A stretch of 64,000 bases of DNA, taken from assembly GCF_001949145.1 (NCBI RefSeq), contig NW_019091453.1:355019-419018 (forward strand). The letters are read 5' to 3'. The stretch is from Acanthaster planci (Eukaryota; Echinodermata; Asteroidea; Valvatida; Acanthasteridae). Position numbers and translations under genes: made by a program. The notes under the pieces were generated by a model. The model had not been told where the DNA came from and made no database searches. It worked only from the letters and a program-made list of their open reading frames with translations. This document shows, in pieces, positions 47,903-60,559 of this stretch (position 1 is the first letter of the stretch; every line of letters begins with the position of its first letter).

Positions 47903-49800
47903 CACGTGAAATACTCTACACAGCTGACTGATTGGTCTAATGTTACAGAACTTTCAGCCAACTGCGATGACTAGTCTGAAGTCTCCACCTGTAAACATTA
48001 CAGGAGACGCATGATGGCGATTCCGCTCATTCTGATTGGTGAAAAATCTGGATATTAGCATAAGATATTAAATAGGGACATACCTGTGGAAATGCAGTGG
48101 GAGTGTGCATTGTGGGAGATGAACACTGGTAATGTCATGTCTGCGCATTCTGGGGTGATGGATGGAAGGATCAACCAAAGAGAAGTATTATCCAGCTATC
48201 CCAGCATGCCACTGGCATTTTAATGAAAAGGTCTGAACCTGGACAAGGAGTAACACGTTTCTTTAAAAGTCTTACACTGAGAATGCTGCACAAAATAAAG
48301 ATCTAGATTCAAAATGTTTGATTATAGGCACGGGTTTAAAAGAGCATATGACTGTTAAGCAGCTGCTGGTAATGTGACATCACAATCTGTTTAGCTTTCA
48401 GGGGTAAAGGCAACCTCTATCCCAATATCATTCACAAAAGGCCCTTGAGAACAGTTGTCAAGAACAACATGTATACAGAAGTAAGATAAAAGCAGGCTCC
48501 AATCTTATTTTATTCGTGAAAATGTCGAGAGTTTGTCATTCAAACTTGATTTTTTTTCCCGTTTTCACAAATAGACTTGTATGTTATCCATAGAAAGTGT
48601 ATGTCTAGCATTGCACTATCACACCAAGATAGATGTTCCATGTCTTGGACATAAGGACTTCTCATGCCCTCAACTTCCCTTCTGTGCCAACATTAGCTGG
48701 TAATTGTGTCCCTACCTAACAAGATAACCACAACACTGAACCATGAAGCAGTTTCTACCCGTTTACATTTCCCTTCTCAAAGAATAGCTAACCTTCTCTG
48801 GGAAGAAAGGCCTTCTAAAGTACCAGGATATAGAGGGATTAAGCGATGAATGGGAGATCCTGGAGGACTGGGGATTATCATCCAACCTATCTGGAGGGCA
48901 AGCAATCAGGTTGTTGTACCGACCACAAATACCACAATTATGGGTTCGCTTGTTTGTTTTAGGGGAAACCCCTCAACTGGGAAGATGGTCTTGCACAACA
49001 CAACCCCTGCCGTCTCTGGGCTAACAATGTCCCCCCTGCTGAATACATAAACAAAGCCATCTCATTTTTGTTGCCCAGGATCATCTGTCTATCAACATTC
49101 CAAAGGCCTGCCAATAATATATCACAAAGGATGCAATTAGGAAACCAAGGATAACGACAGGGCTGAAGTCAGACAAAGAACCACTTTTTTAAGCTCATGG
49201 AATATTATTCATTCAATTCACTGAGCAATGTTGAGTAATTTCTTTCTACTATGGCTTGTTACATTTTTCAACATATTGATAAGGAAAAAAAAAGAGAAAG
49301 TTCAATGGTGACTGAACTTGTACTTGAACCCACTTGACAATGTTATCTCAGATGGAATCAACATGTGCCTCTTATCTACTCACATGAACTGAGGTAGAAC
49401 AGCCCAGACACACTCAATCCAAACATGCAGATGGATCAAATCCTCAACAATACTTTCTTGTCTCTTGTGCCCTATACCTTAATTGAAGCCTGGGGCCAGG
49501 GATCCTCAGCATTAGGCCTGTCCCACCACTACTACCAAGTCTGGGATTTGTCAGTCTTGGAAACAATGGGCATTACTACTGGAAAGCATGGAGAACACTA
49601 GGCCGAACCGATCTGGTACAAAGTACAAGAGGATCATGCCAGATTTGTGGCCAAAAGAGGATTCTTGTTCCAACTTGAAAGGTGAGGCTTGCTAACACCA
49701 TGAGCCCTCAGCCCTGTGCTCTGGTTGTGTAGCAGTATCCTATGTATTAGCTCTGTAATGGATAGAGTTGTCTGGATTATGGCAAGCTGGAGACAGATCC
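47903..49800. other. Mostly non-coding; one weak plus-strand open segment
   Basis: From 48788 (after AAAGAATAG) a plus-strand frame reads LTFSGKKGLLKYQDIEGLSD and on, with a donor-like ATCAG|GTTGTT at 48910. Both splice signals are weak, so it is recorded here rather than as a gene. Confidence 0.3.
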
Positions 49801-50094
49801 ATTATGGGGCGCCATCAGGGCCAAAATTAATATTTTACAAACCATTGTTCCAAACCAAAAACACAGCTAAAAATTTAAAAACAAACAAAAGAAAAACTGC
49901 ATAAACAAGGGAAATCAAGAAAGTGAAAAATGTAAATGAAAAACGAATGACAGAAAAATGAAGCAGAATTCTAAATTCTGTGAAAAGCATTTACACAATA
50001 AATTCTGAAAACCTCAAACGATCAGAAAAAGGAAAAGGTCAACAGACAAAATTAAATGACAAAAGGACAGAAATAAATAATAAAACACAAAACC

Positions 50095-50171
50095 AAATGA
50101 TCAAAACCAAAGGATCTAAAGACAAAACTAAATTATCAAAGGACAGAGCCAAATGATCAAAGGAAACAAAC
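50095..50171 (+). repeat. 21-bp degenerate tandem repeat in left arm
   Basis: Three full 21-bp units (50109-50129, 50130-50150, 50151-50171) preceded by a truncated one. The unit core is AAATGATCAAAGGACA with substitutions. The mirrored array lies in the right arm. Confidence 0.75.
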
Positions 50172-50730
50172 TAAGTAAAGCAAACGTCGAGGGCGGCAAT
50201 TGCTGATGCAATGACAGTGTGCGTAAATCCAATCTCGACTCCAGTGTGTCAAAGAAGTCATAGCTTGTTGTTGCAGGGATTGGACTACTAGCTGCACTGA
50301 CCATAATAAAATCTCATCTGGGTCTATGCACTGACACTCACATATCCTAGAGTAGGCATCGTTCCTACGGTTATGCCTCTGCCAGTGCTGCCAGTAATAC
50401 TGATGTAACTACGTTGGTGTAAATCTGTGCTGGAAATTGGGGGATGACTGCCAGGCCATGAAAATTTGAAAAGCCGGGGGGGGGGGAGGTTACATTGAGA
50501 AATTGTTTCCCCTTTTTAGTGATATTGCAAACATAGTTGTTTGGAAATCCTAAAAATTCTCCACAATCCGCCTTAATTTTTGCTCATTACAAAAAAGTGG
50601 GGGGGGGGGGAGATGATTGATTGCCAATCCCCAAGCTCTAAAAGTGGGACGGAATATATATCCCATCCTCTGGGATTTACGCCCATGTGTAACTGGTAGT
50701 GACATTTGGCATAACAGAACTGGGCCCACG

Positions 50731-50816
50731 CCTACTGGCCTAATGTTAGGCCTGGTGGTATAGCCTTACCAGTAGGCCAAAGGCGCTACCACCACGCGGT
50801 CTGTTGGTGGTAACGC
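50731..50816. repeat. Nested hairpins in the foldback centre
   Basis: CCTACTGG (50731-50738) pairs with CCAGTAGG (50769-50776), enclosing CCTAATGTTAGG. Immediately after, GGCGCTACCACC (50782-50793) pairs with TGGTGGTAACGCC (50804-50816). Confidence 0.7.
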
Positions 50817-51415
50817 CTCCATCACTAGCACTCTGTCATGAGCATTGAGTGAACAGTTCTTCTCGGTTATCATGACAAAATCGTTTTTCTATTGATAACT
50901 AAACTCTCCAAAAGTAATGAGCTATGACTTCTTTGACACACTGGATTCGCGATTGGGTTTAAGCGCGCTGTCACAGTATCAGCAGTTGCTGCCCTCAACA
51001 TTTGCTTTTACTTAGTTCATTTCTTTTTGTCCTTTGATCATTTAGCTCTGTCCTTAGATCGTTTAGTTGTGTCCTTTGGTTGTTTAGCTCTTTGGTTTTG
51101 TTCTTTGATCATTTGGTTTTGTGCTTTTATTATTCATTTCTGTCCTTTTAAAGCTTGTTTTTGTCCTTTGATCTTTTCCTTTTTTCTGATCGTTTGAGGT
51201 TTTCATCATTTATTTCGCAAATGCTGTTCGCAAAGCAGGATTTAGAGCCAAGCTTCATTTTTTTGCTTTTAGTTTTAAATTTACCTTTTTCAGTTTATCA
51301 ATTTCCTTTACTTATGCAGTTTTTCTTTTGTTTGTTTTTACATTTTTAGCTATGTTTTGGTTTGGAACATTTGTTTTGTAAAATATTAATTTTGGCCCTG
51401 ACGGCGGCCCATAAT

Positions 51416-54400
51416 CCATCACCAGTTCACATCAGTGAGGCACGTAACCTAGCCTGTAGTCTGTTTGGAGCAGTGGAGGGAAGAGGGAACTACAGGGTAC
51501 CGCATGAGAAACAAGTGCGCAAGCTTACATCCTTACTTTTGGGGAAAAGTTTCGGAATTAAAATGAGGGAGGGGAGAAACGTCAGTAGGGAATGGTTGCA
51601 GAGTACACAAAATGGGAATTGATAAGACCAAAAAACAAACACAAACCAAATACAAAACCAAAACCCCAAAACACACAACACTGTCATGATTTCATGTAAA
51701 ATGTTAAAGAATCATCTTCCAATACTCTCTCATCAGGACTTGATGACTCATCAAGGCAACTCCAAGAAAGGGCTCTGGATGAGTAATAATGTAACTTGAG
51801 GCCAATGTGTGGTCCACCTGAGAAAACAAAGTGAGAGTACCAGTTCATGAGCAGAAATATGGAGTAGCTCAGAGTGTAAAGGGGTGAATATTATCACAAG
51901 GTAACGTGGACTGTTACCATTTCATGAGATGAAGCTAAGGGACATGGTCAAGGGACAGTCCAGATTTTAATGAGTGGTAATATTCCTTCCATTTCAGAAT
52001 TTATAACCAACATTTGCTTTGTATAAATGACATGCAGAGCCAAGTCGGCTGCATTGATTCAGTCCTTTAAATCCACGTTCTGAAATGGACAGGAATGCTG
52101 ACACACCTGTTGGTCTTGGTGCTATGATTGTGTGTGCTTGTCAAGCAGTGTGTCTTGGCTCACAACCCTCTCCCTTGGTTTTGGTCTACGGAGTTGTGCA
52201 GTTAAAAATTGGTGAGGGTTGCCTGTTCAACAGCAGTGGGAACAAGGACAATCCTAACTGTTGAATAGTAAATCGCATCACCATGGGCGAATGGAACATT
52301 TTGAGTCCTGCCAAGAATGGAAGCAATAATGAATACCAAGTGATGTGAACTCCACAAAACAGATGACCAAGGTCTGTGCATCGCTTATATTTATGCAAAC
52401 AGCACTCATAGTGACAAATCACTATGAAGAAATTTTGCGATAATAAATCTCCGTTAGCAGTGAAAAAGTTAAGTTAATTTTGCAGTTTACTAACACAGTT
52501 TTTGTGTACCCCTAGAACTAGGGGTGTGCTTCATCCAATTTGTAAGGGGTTGCACCCTGACTCAGAAGATTTTGGGCGGGGCTTGAGAGTCAACATGGGT
52601 TTATGTCGAGTCAACAAGTGCTTATACATGTACATGTGTATATTGGAAATATATCGGAATCTCTATCCACATCCATGAGGTGATTTACAGTATTTCTGAG
52701 GCTTGTTTCAAGTCAACTAGAAACTGGTTCATGATGCCCTGAAGCCCATCTGCTTGACAAATATCTCAGCCAATTTTGCTCTACTTGACATTTCCATTTC
52801 CATTTTTTGTCTAGACAGTGGTTTCCTGGTCTGAACATCTTCATTTCACAAATAAAACTCAAGCTGTCTTCACTAAGATCAAGATCAGAGAGTGAAGTGG
52901 AAGATGTTTTGACGCCTGATATCTTGCTGGCTTCTTGCTGAATGAACTTCACCAGAAAAACCTTTGCTGAAAATATTGCTAGCAAGTCTTCTGATGACAC
53001 ACACACTTTCTTGACAATCACTGAGTCAATTGTCTATCAAAAAGAGTAAGCAAGCACCCAATAAGTGGTTTGATAAACTTAAAAACCATAATATTGTAGT
53101 GCCGATAATCCTAAGGTCTGGGTTTTATTCCGAGGCTTGCCTTGAACTTTACCCACTGGTGATAAAAAGACAGCCTGGGCTGAAACTTAAACGGTGTGTC
53201 CACCATTCACCTCAACCGCCAAGCAGTCCCTAAGAGTTCATCTATTCTACAAATTTCTTTTCAAACACTGCTTTATTCTGGAATTCTGGAACGTTGGACA
53301 TGACTAACATGGGTGACAAGATACTCAGTCATTACGTACAATGCCTGTGTTTAAGAACACAGTCTGCAATCTGACCAGTCTCCACAAATAAAGCCTCTAT
53401 GGGCAGTGAAAGTTGCACAAATGAAGAGACAAACAGATTTCAGTGCACCGGGACTGGATAGTTATTACGGGTGGGTGTGGCAGCAAACATTTCTTCAACG
53501 GTGGTTGATGTTGTGGAAAGTTAGACTTTTTAATTAACCTATCCTCAGGAAATTGTCACTTAAAAAAGGGTAAAAAGGGAAAAACACTTCTCTGGACCAC
53601 AACTGACCTTGACAAGTTTAATGTCCCCTTAAAAGGATGGATGAGACTTTCGCCCACACATTGGGGGCTTTTGGGCAGGTATCAGTTTAATGTTCCATCA
53701 CTGGTGAGAAGTTGAGAACCAAATGAACCCCATCATTTATTGAACGTGTGTCTGGATCATGTCACTAACAACTTCAGACTTGGCTCATTCCCAAGACCCA
53801 TGAACAAGGAGCTTGTCTACCAATTAAAGCCCAGACTTCTGGCTGAGTGTCTGATGGTGTGAGAAGTTGGTCTATGAACCTTCTCCCCCCCCCTCCACCT
53901 TCAGCGATTCCAAACCCCTTTGAGAAAACATCCTCAAGTTTTGTGAAAAAACCTTATCGTAAATCAGTCAACGGTGAATAAAATCACACAGACTCTGACT
54001 CTCGTGTGTCTACCAAATGCAGTTGCCTCCCATGAGGGCTTAAGCAAAAAAAAAAAAATCACAAATGGGGGGGGGACACTTCAGTTTTTGCATTGTACAA
54101 AACTTTCCAGCCAAAAGGCATATTTATTATAAAGTCTGGAAAGACTTTTGTAGCATTCCTAAACTCTGTAAAGCCACTTTCCACATTTTTTTTCATAAAC
54201 ATGTCAGGTATACAGTCATGCAGATTAAACAAGTTTGGAAGCTGTGGTCTTTTTTGCAGGCAGTGAATGAATGGGTTTAAAGAACGATGCTGACGGGGAA
54301 GGTAAATTAGGAGCATGTCAATAGAAGCATCTTCTGTTTTTTTTCACAAAGCTGCAACATGAAAAGCCATAATTATTCAGAATGGTATGATTTTATTTCA

Positions 54401-54555
54401 GCTGTTTCCTAGGATGGACATTAACCCGGTTCTGTTCTAATTATGAAAGTCATCTTGCAGTCATGCATGCATGACATTACATTAACTTTCTGGATATGGC
54501 AAAATGACCTCTCCAGAAAAAGCCACTGCCCTTGTCTCTCCACTAGGCTGTCATA
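51416..54555. other. Non-coding stretch
   Basis: No supported exon. A perfect short palindrome ACCCCTAG-AA-CTAGGGGT lies at 52508-52525 and a TACATGTACATGT run near 52625. Poly-C occurs near 53885-53893. Confidence 0.35.
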
Positions 54556-54558
54556 AAT

Positions 54559-54702
54559 TTAGGGATATTTATGATCTTGATCTTGGGTGAGTGTTGACTG
54601 TGTTTTGAGGGGAATAAATAGCCCAGTTGGCTTTTTTATGACATTCCTTAATCTTTGTTGCAAATGGTGAAAAATGTACCACGCAGTACCAGACTCCAAG
54701 TT
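54559..54702 (-). CDS. Candidate exon ending in a stop (weak)
   Basis: On the minus strand, after ACTACTTCAG, 47 codons read NLESGTAWYIFHHLQQRLRN and then IKKPTGLFIPLKTQSTL before a TAA stop. A second frame across the same interval is also open. The acceptor is moderate and no partner exon is proven. Confidence 0.2.
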   Translation of the reverse strand, partial: NLESGTAWYIFHHLQQRLRNVIKKPTGLFIPLKTQSTLTQDQDHKYP

Positions 54703-54759
54703 CTGAAGTAGTTAATGGTGACTGAGATTTCATAACTTCACCACACCGTGTCAAATGCC

Positions 54760-57480
54760 AACGCTAAAAGTGATAAGTGAAATATTCTCAGGTTTTTTTT
54801 GGGTAGCACTCTTTCAGTGCTTGAATTCCTTGATGTTTGCACTGGTGTTCAACAACTTCTCACTGAGCTGAACAACCTCTCGCATGCAGTGTGGTCACAC
54901 TAAATTTATGACCGAGGCCAATGGCAGGCAAGTTATCTGTATGTTTTGACAGCCTAAGTTGCATGGTAACCAAGTATGTGACTTTATGTCAAAGCATGGG
55001 GTATGTGGTAATTTGGATAGAGCATTGGATAATGTGGTCTTTTGAGGAATAAGAAATTCATTTACAGCTATCGATCACAGATGTAAGCAGATTAATTTGA
55101 GACTGTATTCTGTATGGCATAGTGTCAATCAAAATAAACTATTTAACGGCAAAGGTTAGCACAAACCTTTAATTAGAGACGAGAGGTTAAAACAAGGAGA
55201 AAACAACATCAAGAAGTTGAAACTGAAGGTACAGGTGGTTTAAAACTCTTCAGCGAACCTTTAAAAATGGGGGAGGGGCCTTACAAACAAAGTGTACATG
55301 AAATCCCCAACTTTTAAACACCCCATGGAAGTATGTGTAAGTGGAACATAGGCTGGATGCCAAAGCGTAAGTGAAAGTCATGTGTTCAACGCACCCCACT
55401 CATTTCTCCAGTGACCCTATATAACCATAGCTAGACCAACTGCAGACTATCAAATTTTATCTCCATAAATCTGAGACACTCTGCAAAGCGGTGCCTGAGG
55501 GGCATAAATGCACCAGCCACGTCATAGAAAGTTTCAAGAAAGACCAATAAAAGTTCATTTTCGGTGTAAATTTCACTGCATATCTAAGCAGTGCAGGTGG
55601 TGGTTGAATTACAATGGTATTGTTTATTCTGCGGGCTATTAAAAGGTTTCCATGAAACCTCTGCAGTATTAATAGTAAGAAAAAGGTTCATTAATGTGCA
55701 ATTAGATACCCGACAGTGATAGATGTAACAAATTACTGTGAATTTTGTAACATCATATCTACAAATATTGGGGTTTTCATATCTATTAATAGGAGGGTCA
55801 TGAAGAAAAGGGGGAGGAAATAGAAAGTGCTTCCTTTTGGTCAAAATTCTGTTGAATGATCACAGAAACAGCAATAATTTGGAGAAATTCAGGAAGACAC
55901 AGCATGGCTTTGAACTATCAAGAAGTTGACGTTATAAAGATGAACAAAGAAATTGACTAGAGCAAGATTTGAAGTTTGAACCAGCGACTTCCAGAACACT
56001 ACTGGTGCTCTGTCAATATCAGGTTTGCTAGTAGAAAGCCATAAAACCTGAAATACCATATAGCCAGGGATCATGTCCCAAATAGGCCGACATGGTGCAA
56101 CTTGGAAGTGGTGGACACCAGGGACGAAGAAGTTGGCACAGACGAAAATCTTCCTCAAACAGCAGAAAACAAACTGACTTGGTCTTTTTTATCCTCCCTC
56201 CCTCCCTTCCCCACCCCCCCCCCCAAGGCTACACCTGAGGTAGTACTTACTGGGACACAAGGTCACTGCTGAAACTAGTTCAGGCAGCTCATTTTTTTCC
56301 ATGGGACAGTTCCAGGGAGTAAAATCAGAACTCAAACTCAACTCTACAGGGGAACTGGAGCATAATTTGGATGATTAGTATTCAAGGTGGGACAAATTAG
56401 ATAATTATGGTGGATGATGATGCTGACAATCCAAAAGGAAAAAGAAAATGCTGTATCAGCTTGTGCTGCAGTTGTCATTTAAAGGAGAATCTGGCCCATT
56501 AATCGGTGTTTTATAGAATGAACGATTTAGTGAAGGTGTTAACAGCCAAATTTACTGGCTTAGCGAAAATTCAGACAAGGATCAGAAGCAAGCATGATGC
56601 TAGTGACAATTTGGCTTCAGGGTAACGGTGTTTTTTTTCCGCCAAATATTCTCTGTTGTGTCTCGGTCTGCACAAAACAGCTTTTGCTCTTATCCTTTGT
56701 CCATATAATAAATAATATTCAAGAGTTTAGAATTTTTTGTAAGGAATGGGGCTGTTACTGAACACGGTCTTGGGTGTAAAAGAAAAGAGGTAATGTTGTT
56801 TGGAAATAGCTCAATAATCCCAGAAAATGAAGACAATGTGCATTTGTAATGTAATTTTCAACCTCATACCTTGTAAATAAGAGAGCTACGTGTTAGTGAA
56901 CAAAGATCATACATCAAGTTTGACAAAATTAATGTAACTTTGGTTTAATTTATAACCAAATTAATTCTAATCAATTCAAATATTAAACAAGTGTTTGGTT
57001 TGAAGTAGGCCTTTGCTTCAAATAATAAGAACGTTAAATCTTTCGACTTTTTTTTTCAAGCAGGATGTACAATTTTTTTGAGGGGGTCACACACTTGAAC
57101 GAACATGTAGTCTGAAAAGACAATCTCTCTCCTACTTCCCCTGGATGGCACTTGCCTTAAAATTTGTAACAGATGGATTTGAAATCTCCATGGAGCAAGA
57201 GGGCATGGTGGCAAAGGTTAAAAGCAATCATTTCAGTTATTCAGTTGTGTCAGTAAGAAAACCAGGTGCACAGGTGATAAAGAGAAGAACCTGAAGAAGC
57301 GTATGTTCTTCATGATTCAACCTCATTCCCAAAAGTATTATGGGGGGGTAGTTTGACCAAAATAGAGCCAAACTTACAAAAGTGACGAGTAATTTCTCAA
57401 ACCCACTCCTTACACGTACATTGTATACCTTAATACAACAGAATCAGTGTGAGAATTGAGCTTATTCTCTCCCCAAAATA
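54760..57480. other. Non-coding stretch
   Basis: Apart from the SINE head at 55940-56045 and a poly-C run near 56212-56224, no structure is supported. Confidence 0.35.
55940..56045 (-). mobile_element. tRNA-derived SINE head (minus strand)
   Basis: On the minus strand GGTTCAAAC (plus strand 55974-55982) resembles a B box. Upstream lies ACAGAGCACCAGTAGTGTTCTG, which resembles the tRNA body. A complete cloverleaf is not available. Confidence 0.4.
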
Positions 57481-57483
57481 CAG

Positions 57484-57534
57484 GAGAGAAAATGCCTGTT
57501 GCCACATTCTGTGGGTGGATCATTCTGAGAGTCT
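57484..57534 (+). CDS. Candidate 51-nt exon (weak)
   Basis: A good acceptor (TTATTCTCTCCCCAAAATACAG) and a strong donor (GTAAGT) flank 51 bases, a multiple of three. Two frames are open (EKMPVATFCGWIILRV or RENACCHILWVDHSES). Nothing decides between them. Confidence 0.25.
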
Positions 57535-57845
57535 GTAAGTCACTGCTTGGAGAGACCCTTTGGGGAAATTCATTGGTATTTCAGGCTTTTCCTGACAACA
57601 TTTGTTGCATGTCTGGACAATCTCAAGCAATGTGCACACTTTTGACTCTTAGGTGTTTCTGTTAGTTGGTGCTTGGTATCTGCATGAGGACGCAAATGAG
57701 TTTTGACAGTAACTAAGGTGCACATCTTACTCAGCAATTACCCAACAATAACAGGGCTCCACTTCATGATTTAGAGGTCTACATCTCCAACACACCCTTA
57801 AATTGGTGCTACAGGTCTCCAATATCTAGATTCTTCAATTCCCAC

Positions 57846-57892
57846 CTGCACGCCATCCAATCCGACCAACCCCAACTGGTACATAAAAAGTC
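57846..57892 (-). CDS. Candidate 47-nt exon (weak)
   Basis: On the minus strand it is bounded by acceptor ATAGACTTATTTTGCAG and donor GCAG|GTGGGA. One frame reads TFYVPVGVGRIGWRA. Its phase could follow the 131-nt candidate at 62832-62962, but any two random exons agree one time in three. Confidence 0.25.
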
Positions 57893-57899
57893 CTGCAAA

Positions 57900-59030
57900 A
57901 TAAGTCTATAATATTTCAGCAAATATTTGTTGCTCCTGCAGATGGCATCACATGTGAAGTTACTTGGCTCACAAATGTAACCCTGAAACAAGAGGCACAG
58001 GGCAGTTAATGTAATGAGGCAGAAATCAGATGGAATATGTCAAAGGATTATACCCACTGAATGATTCCGGAGTGAGATTTGAGGAAGATCAAATATCCAG
58101 GAAATGGTCACCAAGGTTTTAAGGGCCCCATAGCACCATAGGGTCTATGGTAGGCCCTATTTATATTTGCCTGAGGGCATACACCCCTTAAAATACCCAT
58201 TTCTCGTGTTCTACATTAAAAATGTTACAGTTATACATAAAAACAGCTTAATGGTTAACTCATAATTTTCCAGATTTTATAACAGATTGTTTGAATAATC
58301 ATGAAATCAGGAAAATCCTAATGACAAATCCTGAAACCAGTAAAAATCCTGACAAATCTCACCCCTGAATTGATTACGACTTATAGAGAATCTGTTTGAC
58401 TGATGTAAATTCTTGTTTGGCCACGATGATTTGACTGTATTGTCTTCAATTTGACATTTTCCATGTCGGATTACTTCTGCCCCAAAAGCAAGTTGTCATT
58501 GCCAAAGGGAGTGACTAATTCACATTTTCTTTCCTTTTTCTGCCCAGAACTAAGACGTTTGAATTCCCTGCTAAATAATCACTGGGTGTTGAGAAAAATG
58601 AGGCAGTCAGACTCAACTGTACTAAAAATGAGTACAGGGAAATCTGCTTCCCATTTTCTATTCTGCACTACACACCACAGTTCACCGTTTCTACTGACCC
58701 TTAATACTTTGTGAACATTTTCTGTGAGCCCAAGTAAGTTTGTTATGACTGTACTTTGTAGTTGATCTTATCTTGTGAATATTAATCTTATCTCCAAAAT
58801 AACAGGGTACTTCAGCAAGAGAACAACCCATTCTCAACAGCAAATTTAAAGGCCCACTTCCTTTAGATGCAGATACCCGACAAATCGTAGTAATGGGTGG
58901 GGGCTTTGAAAATGTGGATGCAGGGCTTCTGATTTTGCCACATCAGTGGTGAGTCAGGTGGGGTTGAGTGAATTGGGGTGTTGCGGTATTTGCCCATTAC
59001 TGCTCAAGACACAGTGATCCTAAGGAGTAG
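57900..59030. other. Non-coding stretch
   Basis: No supported feature. Confidence 0.35.
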
Positions 59031-59035
59031 GTGCA

Positions 59036-59186
59036 GTATTCCAACAGTGCTTGCCCGAAATGAAGTGCGCCCGAGGTGATATGGACACGCATGTGATGTC
59101 TGTCCTATCAGCCTGGCCCTATGTGGACTCGTGAGTATGCTTTGTTCTCGAATGACCTCGCTTTTTTGAAATACCAAACTGGCTCA
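59036..59186 (-). repeat. Interspersed repeat, copy 2 (inverted)
   Basis: It is the reverse complement counterpart of 43388-43534: CCAACAG at the left edge, GTCTGTCCTATCAGC in the middle and TTGAAATACCAAACTGG at the right. Insertions and substitutions separate the copies. Confidence 0.8.
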
Positions 59187-59189
59187 CTG

Positions 59190-60243
59190 AATGCGCACTA
59201 GAAGATTACTACTAGGGTAATTCCAGTAATTAGTGGTGCAAAAGTCAGTGTGACAATTTTGTGTCCCTGTTACATCTGACCTTGGTTATTTGACATGGAA
59301 ACATCACCGGAATTGATTTCAAACTATTACTGTTTGTTTGGCAGGTAATTTGCATTAATTAATCACTCTTAGAAATTAAAAATGTGTTCTGAACTTACAA
59401 AATCATGTCAGACGTGACAGCGACATGACAAAAAATGGACCCCTAATTTCTGGATTTACCTGCTACTCAGTTTCACTCAGTTTGTGGAGCTGAAGTAATC
59501 AGCTATGAAGTCTGACATCTAGAATGACACCAACCTTTTTGAGAGTACAGACAGCAGTTTCATGACCCGCATAATGACCACTGGGTTACCAAAAGGTTCA
59601 TCCTGCTGGTGGGGGGGGTAATACTGCACCCTAGAGTCCTAAAATGGCATGTGTGCAACACTGGACCAGTTTTTAATCCCCCAAAAGGGCAGGTAGTACT
59701 TGAATAAAATGGGATAAAAAAAAAAAACGAGCACAAGTGCAGGTCGCAGAAAAGGCTATGGTGAGAGACATTTGTTCCGGTTATTTGTCTTTTGGGTTTC
59801 ATGAGAGAGAAAGGGCACATGGTGTCAAGTGTGGAGCAATTTGTGTGAACCCAGCTTTCTCTTCTGGGAACGTTGATCCCAAAAAGTGTGTTCTGCCTAG
59901 GTGAGAAACAAAGTATTCAAACTTGCTATACATTGCTAAAAGGTAGGTGTCCAACCTGTAAGTACAACAACATTGTCAAGCCAAGCTAATATTTCCCCCC
60001 ATGGGATGAGTGGGTGGGTCTGTCTTCTTCCCGGGCCAGATGTAAGAGTGGTGCAAATGCATTTAAATTTAGGTTCCCTCAAATGTTACTGCATACAAAC
60101 AAGATTAAGGAAGAGCAATGCAACCTTTCCCTGGTAAATTTAAATCTAGTGTACCAGGAAGCGAGCCAGAGGGAAGGGGGCAGATGGAAGAACCCACCTG
60201 CTAGCAGCAAACCGACAGAGGAAAGGGTCAATTGTGAAGTATT
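59190..60243. other. Non-coding stretch
   Basis: No supported exon. A poly-A run (59716-59727) and a possible degenerate SINE head on the minus strand near 59555-59610 (CCCAGTGGTCATTATGCGGG) are the only structures noted. Confidence 0.3.
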
Positions 60244-60556
60244 TTAACCCTAACCCTACATAATACTACAAATTACTACTTGTAGTAAAATGTAGTATTG
60301 AGCGCTGTCGCTTGTAAGAGGACATGACCTTACTGTTCTCAGAAGCCATAAGATACAATAGATAAGACAATGTATCATACAGTGCTCTGGCACTATAAAT
60401 GCATGGCTTTATTGTTTTCTGTACAAGTAACAATGGAAGTAACCTAGCCAGAAGTAGTAATTTGTAGCGCTAGGTCCTTCAGGCTCAGACTATTACTTAG
60501 TATTTTGTAGTACTGTGTAGTGTAAGCCAAACAACATGCTTGGCGGTTAGGGTTAA
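60244..60556. mobile_element. piggyBac-like MITE, 305 bp, with TTAA duplication
   Basis: The body (60248-60552) begins CCCTAACC and ends GGTTAGGG, flanked by TTAA at 60244-60247 and 60553-60556. The CCY terminus plus TTAA target duplication is the piggyBac signature. Subterminal sequences (AATACTACAAATTACTA and its counterpart TAGTATTTTGTAGTA on the right) extend the inverted symmetry. It has no coding capacity, so it is a non-autonomous element. The two CCCTAA units at the left end look telomeric but are explained by the terminal repeat. Confidence 0.8.
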
Positions 60557-60559
60557 TAC

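Larger units (their letters stand above)
49801..51415. mobile_element. 1.6-kb foldback element with tandem repeats in its long inverted arms
   Basis: The left arm (49801-50265) and right arm (50921-51415) are reverse complements with many mismatches. They start ATTATGGG(G/C)CGCC and share the AATTAATATTTTACAAA block and the GTGTGTCAAAGAAGTCATAG block at their inner ends. Within each arm a degenerate 21-bp unit (consensus AAATGATCAAAGGACAAAACC) is tandemly repeated (50095-50171 and about 51010-51120). Long inverted repeats made of short tandem repeats are the hallmark of foldback elements, including the TU elements described from sea urchins. The 655-bp centre contains further hairpins and two poly-G runs and encodes nothing recognised. 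No target-site duplication could be fixed. The arm divergence suggests an old copy. Confidence 0.8.

Noticed and set aside
60244-60260. Telomeric repeat
   Set aside because: Only about two CCCTAA units, mirrored exactly 300 bases away and flanked by TTAA, which a transposon terminus explains better.
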